A stretch of 64,000 nucleotides of DNA from Halichondria panicea (Eukaryota > Porifera > Demospongiae > Suberitida > Halichondriidae): assembly GCF_963675165.1 (NCBI RefSeq), contig NC_087382.1:1240001-1304000 (forward strand). Direction: 5' to 3'. Under the pieces are notes generated by a model, which saw nothing but the letters and a program-made list of their open reading frames with translations, made no database searches and had not been told where the DNA came from. Shown here piece after piece: positions 59,894-64,000 of this stretch. A program made the translations under genes and the position numbers. Position 1 is the first letter of the stretch, and the number at the start of each line of letters is the position of its first letter.

Positions 59894-60529
59894 GTCAATC
59901 AAAGGTAGCCACTGATAGCAGAAACTTGAGAACCTAGGTCTGTTCTTTCACAAGAGTGATGCTCCTTCTTCCTTCGCACAAGACAGCTCCTCACACTCTA
60001 GCTAGCTAAGCCTATATCTATGACAAACTAAACTTGCAAAGAATAGACCTATGACACGGAGTTCTTTGTGATTTAACGGTGATTTTACGGAGTAAGTATG
60101 CTTACATACACTATTAGTGTTTCTATTCGCTCCACCTTGCTCAGGTATTCGCTCTTTTTTAGCGAATACCTGAGCAACCACAGCAACCACAGCACACGCC
60201 CAGATACACGCCCAGATACAATCAATACCAGGCCGAGGAGGCGACCTAGCGTTCAATTAGAGACGGATCGGCCTGGGATCGAGGCTACCTTGGGACCATG
60301 CAGCTTGCCCGGAAAAGCGAGGTGGCTGCAGCTCAGGAAATAGCCGCGGCTTAAAAACGACTTACCTCGAATCTAATGACTACTTATTTTGCGGTTCTTG
60401 TCTCGAGAATAATGTAGGATAATGGATCATTTTGTTCTCTATTTAAGGGTTAGAAGAAGCATCACTCTTGTGAAAGAACAGACCTAGGTTCTCAAGTTTC
60501 TGCTATCAGTGGCTACCTTTGATTGACTA
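59894..60529. mobile_element. Foldback element with about 75-bp near-perfect arms, composite interior
   Basis: AGTCAATCAAAGGTAGCCAC at 59894 mirrors GTGGCTACCTTTGATTGACT at 60509, continuing through ACCTAGGTCTGTTCTTTCAC. The interior contains a small hairpin (TGCTCAGGTATTCGCT/AGCGAATACCTGAGCA at 60137-60176), a TAGCCTCG-family end (to 60288) and a segment related in reverse to 63110-63280. Confidence 0.8.
60226..60288. repeat. TAGCCTCG-family end segment, copy shared with 61239-61302
   Basis: ATACCAGGCCGAGGAGGCGA to GGATCGGCCTGGGATCGAGGCTA. The same 80-base string, including upstream CGCCCAGATACAATCA, occurs at 61225-61302. Only the right-hand end is canonical; the left TIR is replaced by CAATCAATACCAGGCC. 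Confidence 0.75.
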
Positions 60530-60787
60530 CACAATTTAATACAAGCGCTTGATTAGACCATTGATTGCCAGATACACTTGGTAGAGTCTATCCTCAGACT
60601 CTGGCCATCGATCTCTTGTATACTATGCTCAGGGGTGTCCACAAGTGGCTGGGCCTGGGATGTATTGTCAAGGTGAGCGATATAAATCAATAATACCCTT
60701 TCATCATTGGAAATTGTACACTATAGCCTATAGTCCAATCCTTGGTATCTGGATCAAGATATGACATTACGGCACTGGCACTGGTGT

Positions 60788-60844
60788 TGGTTGTGTTAGT
60801 CTCCTTCACCGGCCTTCAAGGAAGTGCGGCCTGGGATCGTGGCT
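60788..60844. mobile_element. TAGCCTCG-family short element
   Basis: TAGTCTCCTTCACCGGCC and GCGGCCTGGGATCGTGGCTA are the two ends of the 623-bp element at 11890 brought together with a few bases between. Flanking 9-mers agree only partly. Confidence 0.7.
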
Positions 60845-61224
60845 AGTTTTGTGTGGACCATCACTGTGAGTTACAAAATGTATAGTGGAATGGTGAGTTT
60901 AAGTTCATACTAATTTGTATACAGGAGCAAAATGGAACCTTCCCCTCCAACCCCCGTCGTACTCCTCCTAGCTGATGGGTGTGAACTCATTGAAAGATGA
61001 TGCCCCAGTGCCATCCAACGCAGTATTTATTAAGTCTTTCTGGAAGCTCTCGTTTGAGATCTTCGCTTCTAAACATCTGCATTTATTATGGACACAGTAC
61101 TGCTGTGCACAGTATTAATTTCTAGTGTCATTATATCATTATATCGCTGTATTTTTAGCCAACTGTGATGAACTGAAGATTTTACAGTACATGCATAGAG
61201 CTGATACTTACCAGTTTCCGGTCA

Positions 61225-61302
61225 CGCCCAGATACAATCAATACCAGGCCGAGGAGGCGACCTAGCGTTCAATTAGAGACGGATCGGCCTGGGATCGAGG
61301 CT
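61225..61302. repeat. TAGCCTCG-family end segment, second copy
   Basis: Nearly identical to 60212-60288 over about 80 bases, then GCTACTGTA instead of CCTTGGGAC, so the two copies occupy different sites. Confidence 0.75.
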
Positions 61303-61836
61303 AGCTACTGTATATACCTCTGTGCATGCAGGTTGCTTTTGTTTATTGACTTGTTTTGTTGTATATATAGGTTATGTTCATTTCTGGAACCTTGAAGTGC
61401 CTGCTGCACAGTGCCATTGGTCGATTCCGAGCATCACATTGTGCTGCATGTTCACTGCAGAGCTAGTGCCATGAGTATAATTATACTGTATACTAAGCCT
61501 ACACCATGCACACGTACACACACACACAAAACATGCATTCCATGCACCACTCTGTATCACTGCATGCTATTCTGGCCAAGCTGCACTGTCTCAAGGGTGA
61601 CGGATTAATGAGAGTCTATACTGTAGTAGTTTACTAATAGTCTCGCACCAGCCACTATATTTTCGACCGAGCTTTCCAATAGGAAAAATCGGAGCTGGTG
61701 CAACACTTTATTAATGCATCCCACGTGAATAATATAGTATATGCATGTAATGTGAGCTGGTATTATTAAGTTGCATGTGCATTGTTGTCACTCTTAGATG
61801 TGTGTGATTATTTCCCCGTTGTAGCATTATCTTTTC

Positions 61837-61945
61837 TAGCCTCGATCCCAGGCCGAGTTTTCGCTTTTATAACGGTTAGGCAAACAACTGCCAGTTGTTT
61901 GCCTAACCGTTATAAAAGCGAAAACTCGGCCTGGGATCGAGGCTA
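61837..61945. mobile_element. Perfect 109-bp hairpin, TAGCCTCG family, 9-bp duplication
   Basis: Two 54-base arms with a single unpaired base (61891): TAGCCTCGATCCCAGGCCGA at the left end and its exact complement TCGGCCTGGGATCGAGGCTA at the right. The direct repeat TATCTTTTC lies at 61828-61836 and 61946-61954. No mismatch in either arm, so the insertion looks recent. Confidence 0.92.
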
Positions 61946-62084
61946 TATCTTTTCCTATGTGAGGTGACCATGTTTGGTGGTGTGATTTGACCATTGATGT
62001 CAGAATTAAACCAAATTGCTATCAAATATCTGTTTCAGAGCTGTCAGACTGAGTGTTGAGTAGAGTTGGTGACTACTTTATACA

Positions 62085-62579
62085 ATGGATACTAACAGGT
62101 AAGAAACTGCTTAGCATGCATGCACTAATGGCCTATTTTATATTGCTTATACATGCACTATCAAACGGATTACTGTTGACAGTAACACTGTTATAGATCT
62201 AGATCTATTATACACAGAATTTTGACACACCCAATTACTAACTAATCAATGATGGCAGTTCTCATCTATCTGATTCTCCCCATATAGTGACAACCTTGCT
62301 GAACAACTCTACTTGGCTAGTGAGAATGGCTGTGACCAAGAAGTGCTTCATCTGCTGAAGAGAGGAGCTCCACCAAACAACAGTGACTACTACACTAGAG
62401 AGCAGAATGGATACACTCCACTAACATTAGCATCCATATCCTAAGTTCAGAACTACTGATTAAGTTTGGAGCCATTGTAGCTGCTGCAGCTACGTTTGGT
62501 TCGACCCCCTTACACGAGGCATGTGTACACAACAGGAAGGCCACTGCTAAGCTGTTACTGGAGCACTACTGTCCTACAG
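62085..62579 (+). pseudogene. Ankyrin-repeat gene, 5' exons, frame broken
   Basis: Exon 62085-62098 (ATGGATACTAACAG, GT donor) joins in phase to an exon starting 62288 (TAG acceptor) giving MDTNSDNLAEQLYLASENGC and an ankyrin-like stretch LHLLKRGAPPN...GYTPLTLASIS, then a stop. A shifted frame resumes the ankyrin pattern (LLIKFGAIV, GSTPLHEACVHNRKATAKLL) to a GTGAGC donor at 62580. A small deletion between two repeats explains the break. Ankyrin repeats are protein-binding; no specific function can be assigned. Confidence 0.65.
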
Positions 62580-62919
62580 GTGAGCCTGAGTTATATAGTA
62601 CAGCTGTGTGTGGTCGCTTTACCCCTTCACTATACTGCGGGTGATCTGTCCTTTAATTAGCATCAGTGTGCTGTATAGCGCAATCACAATGTTGTAGTAA
62701 CGTGCACGTGAACTATACCAAGAGCACTGCAACTACACTGTAGTGATTACCTTTGTCTGTGTTATTTTAGTAAGTAGAGGGGGAATAAGAAAAGTAAACA
62801 TTTCGCTAAAAAAAGATCAACTGTTATTTCAATACCCGGCCTGTTAGTATGTAAAATTGCCAGCTATGGACACTCAATCATATACAACTAGTATCTATAT
62901 ATATAATGCAAATTTTATG

Positions 62920-63305
62920 GGGGAGATGTCATACCGGCCATTTGGCTTGGCACGGAATGCTAGCTATTATGTTTACTGCACAAAACTCGCCCTGAAGTAC
63001 AGCCACTCGCTATTCTGTATACCAGCCAGTGCTGGCTGTCCCAAACAAGATTTTCAACCTAATTTTATACGTGTATTACGGCCGGATATGACGTTTTGGG
63101 TGTGGTTTAGCAAATAAAAATTGAATTTGAGAACAAAATGATTCATTATCTTCATTATCCTCAAGACAAGAACCGCAAAATTAGTCATTAGATTCGAGGT
63201 AAGGTCGTTTTTAAGCCACAGCTATTTCCTGACATACAGCCACCTCGCTATTCCGGCCAAGCTGCATGGTCCCAAGGGTGACTGGATTAACGACAGTCTA
63301 CTTTA
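62920..63305. mobile_element. Dispersed element, copy 2 of the 57704 family
   Basis: Shares GGAATGCTAGCT, CTGCACAAAACTC, CAGCCACTCGCTATTC, CAGCCACCTCGCTATTC and GGGTGACTGGATTAACGA with 57704-57992. It has an extra interior (63120-63230) also found in complement at 60340-60440. Confidence 0.7.
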
Positions 63306-63436
63306 CTCGTTTATGATGCTCGCAAGGTCAACTTGCTGCTTCCGGAAAAATCCAATTGTGAGCAACTCCTTCCTTTCGGATTTGGGTTCAATACATATGC
63401 AGCGGTGGTTATAGACCCGGATAAAATGCATGGATA

Positions 63437-63496
<60 letters not shown>

Positions 63497-63599
63497 TTAC
63501 CTGGTTGATCCTGCCAGTAGTCATATGCTTGTCTCAAGCCATGCATGTCTAAGTATAAACGCTTCTATACTGTGAAACTGCGAATGGCTCATTAAATCA
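63437..63599 (+). rRNA. 18S rRNA fragments, rearranged (pseudogene)
   Basis: 63437-63496 (GGGAGTATGGTCGC, ACTTAAAGGAATTGACGGAA, GGGCACCACCAGGAGTG) is the universally conserved central 18S segment. It is joined directly to 63498-63599, the extreme 5' end of 18S (TACCTGGTTGATCCTGCCAG to CGAATGGCTCATTAAATC), in the same orientation but reversed order. The 5' piece lacks about 7 bases (TCTCAA then GCCATGCATG). This cannot be a working gene. Confidence 0.9.
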
Positions 63600-64000
63600 A
63601 TACATGGATAGTAAATACAGGCCCTCAGCTCCCTATATATATATACAAGTTTTAACTCATATCCTTTTGCCACAATGAATCAAGCAACAGCTAGGTTAGC
63701 TGAGCTACCATCGCAATCACTTCAGTTAGACGAGTTATGAGGAAAGTTGACGTACTGTACAACTGGAAAATTTGGTGATTATTTGGCGAATGCAATGCAA
63801 TACTATACAGTGACGTTGTATCCACCAGAAAATTTAAATTTGGCAGTTTTAAATTTGGCAATCTTCGGTAAATCGCCAAATTAAAACACCCATCAAATTT
63901 CCCAGTTATACATCCATAAGGAGTCTGCATTTTACAGGCCCAAGTTATGATTCAGTGTTAGTTTGTTACTGACAATCATAACAGAAGCCATAATGGTAAT

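Overview
This is nuclear DNA of an animal, most likely a sponge (demosponge-like); the organism is an inference. Evidence: AT-rich sequence, short GT-AG introns, a metazoan LARP7 gene, TRAF-type RING/zinc-finger proteins, large beta-helix plus multi-helix membrane proteins, and many small inverted-repeat transposons. No bacterial-style operons, CRISPR arrays or tRNAs were recognised.

Layout. (1) 61-1617: a single-exon Golgi-type carbohydrate sulfotransferase. (2) 2208-27614, + strand: LARP7, the 7SK snRNA-binding La-related protein. Most exons lie at 2208-6644 and the last two at 27154-27614. The two blocks are joined by a predicted intron of about 20.5 kb whose donor and acceptor phases agree. 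(3) 7060-26176, - strand, inside that intron: a head-to-tail array of intronless RING/TRAF-zinc-finger/MATH-like genes. Five are intact, one is frameshifted and about five are pseudogenes or fragments. Upstream flanks are duplicated along with the genes, and several members have lost the zinc-binding His of the RING. (4) 30130-33786, + strand: an intact 1218-residue secreted-domain/multi-TM protein with a beta-helix ectodomain, preceded by two broken copies of its own 5' end. (5) 34374-49624, - strand: three related genes of the same architecture, all carrying stops or frameshifts. The third is split by a 4.8-kb insert, and its missing piece is at 54379-54543. (6) 50357-53723, - strand: a Mutator-like (MULE) transposase gene in several exons (FAR1-like zinc domain, transposase core, SWIM finger, AT-hook, PHD finger) between about 86-bp inverted repeats. 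(7) 56752-58551, - strand: a five-exon gene for a 144-residue four-helix membrane protein. (8) 59000-64000: mostly transposon debris, a broken ankyrin-repeat gene and a rearranged 18S rRNA fragment.

The window is unusually rich in small non-autonomous transposons. One family has ends reading TAGCCTCGATCCCAGGCC and 9-bp target duplications visible in at least three copies. Its copies range from 36 bp (essentially only the two ends) through a 109-bp perfect hairpin to 623 bp. Several other foldback elements, some nested, are described below. Functionally the region combines one housekeeping RNA-binding gene with two fast-evolving tandem families: a RING/TRAF signalling family and a beta-helix membrane-protein family. 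Both look like birth-and-death clusters of the kind associated with recognition or signalling, but no function is proven by the sequence alone.
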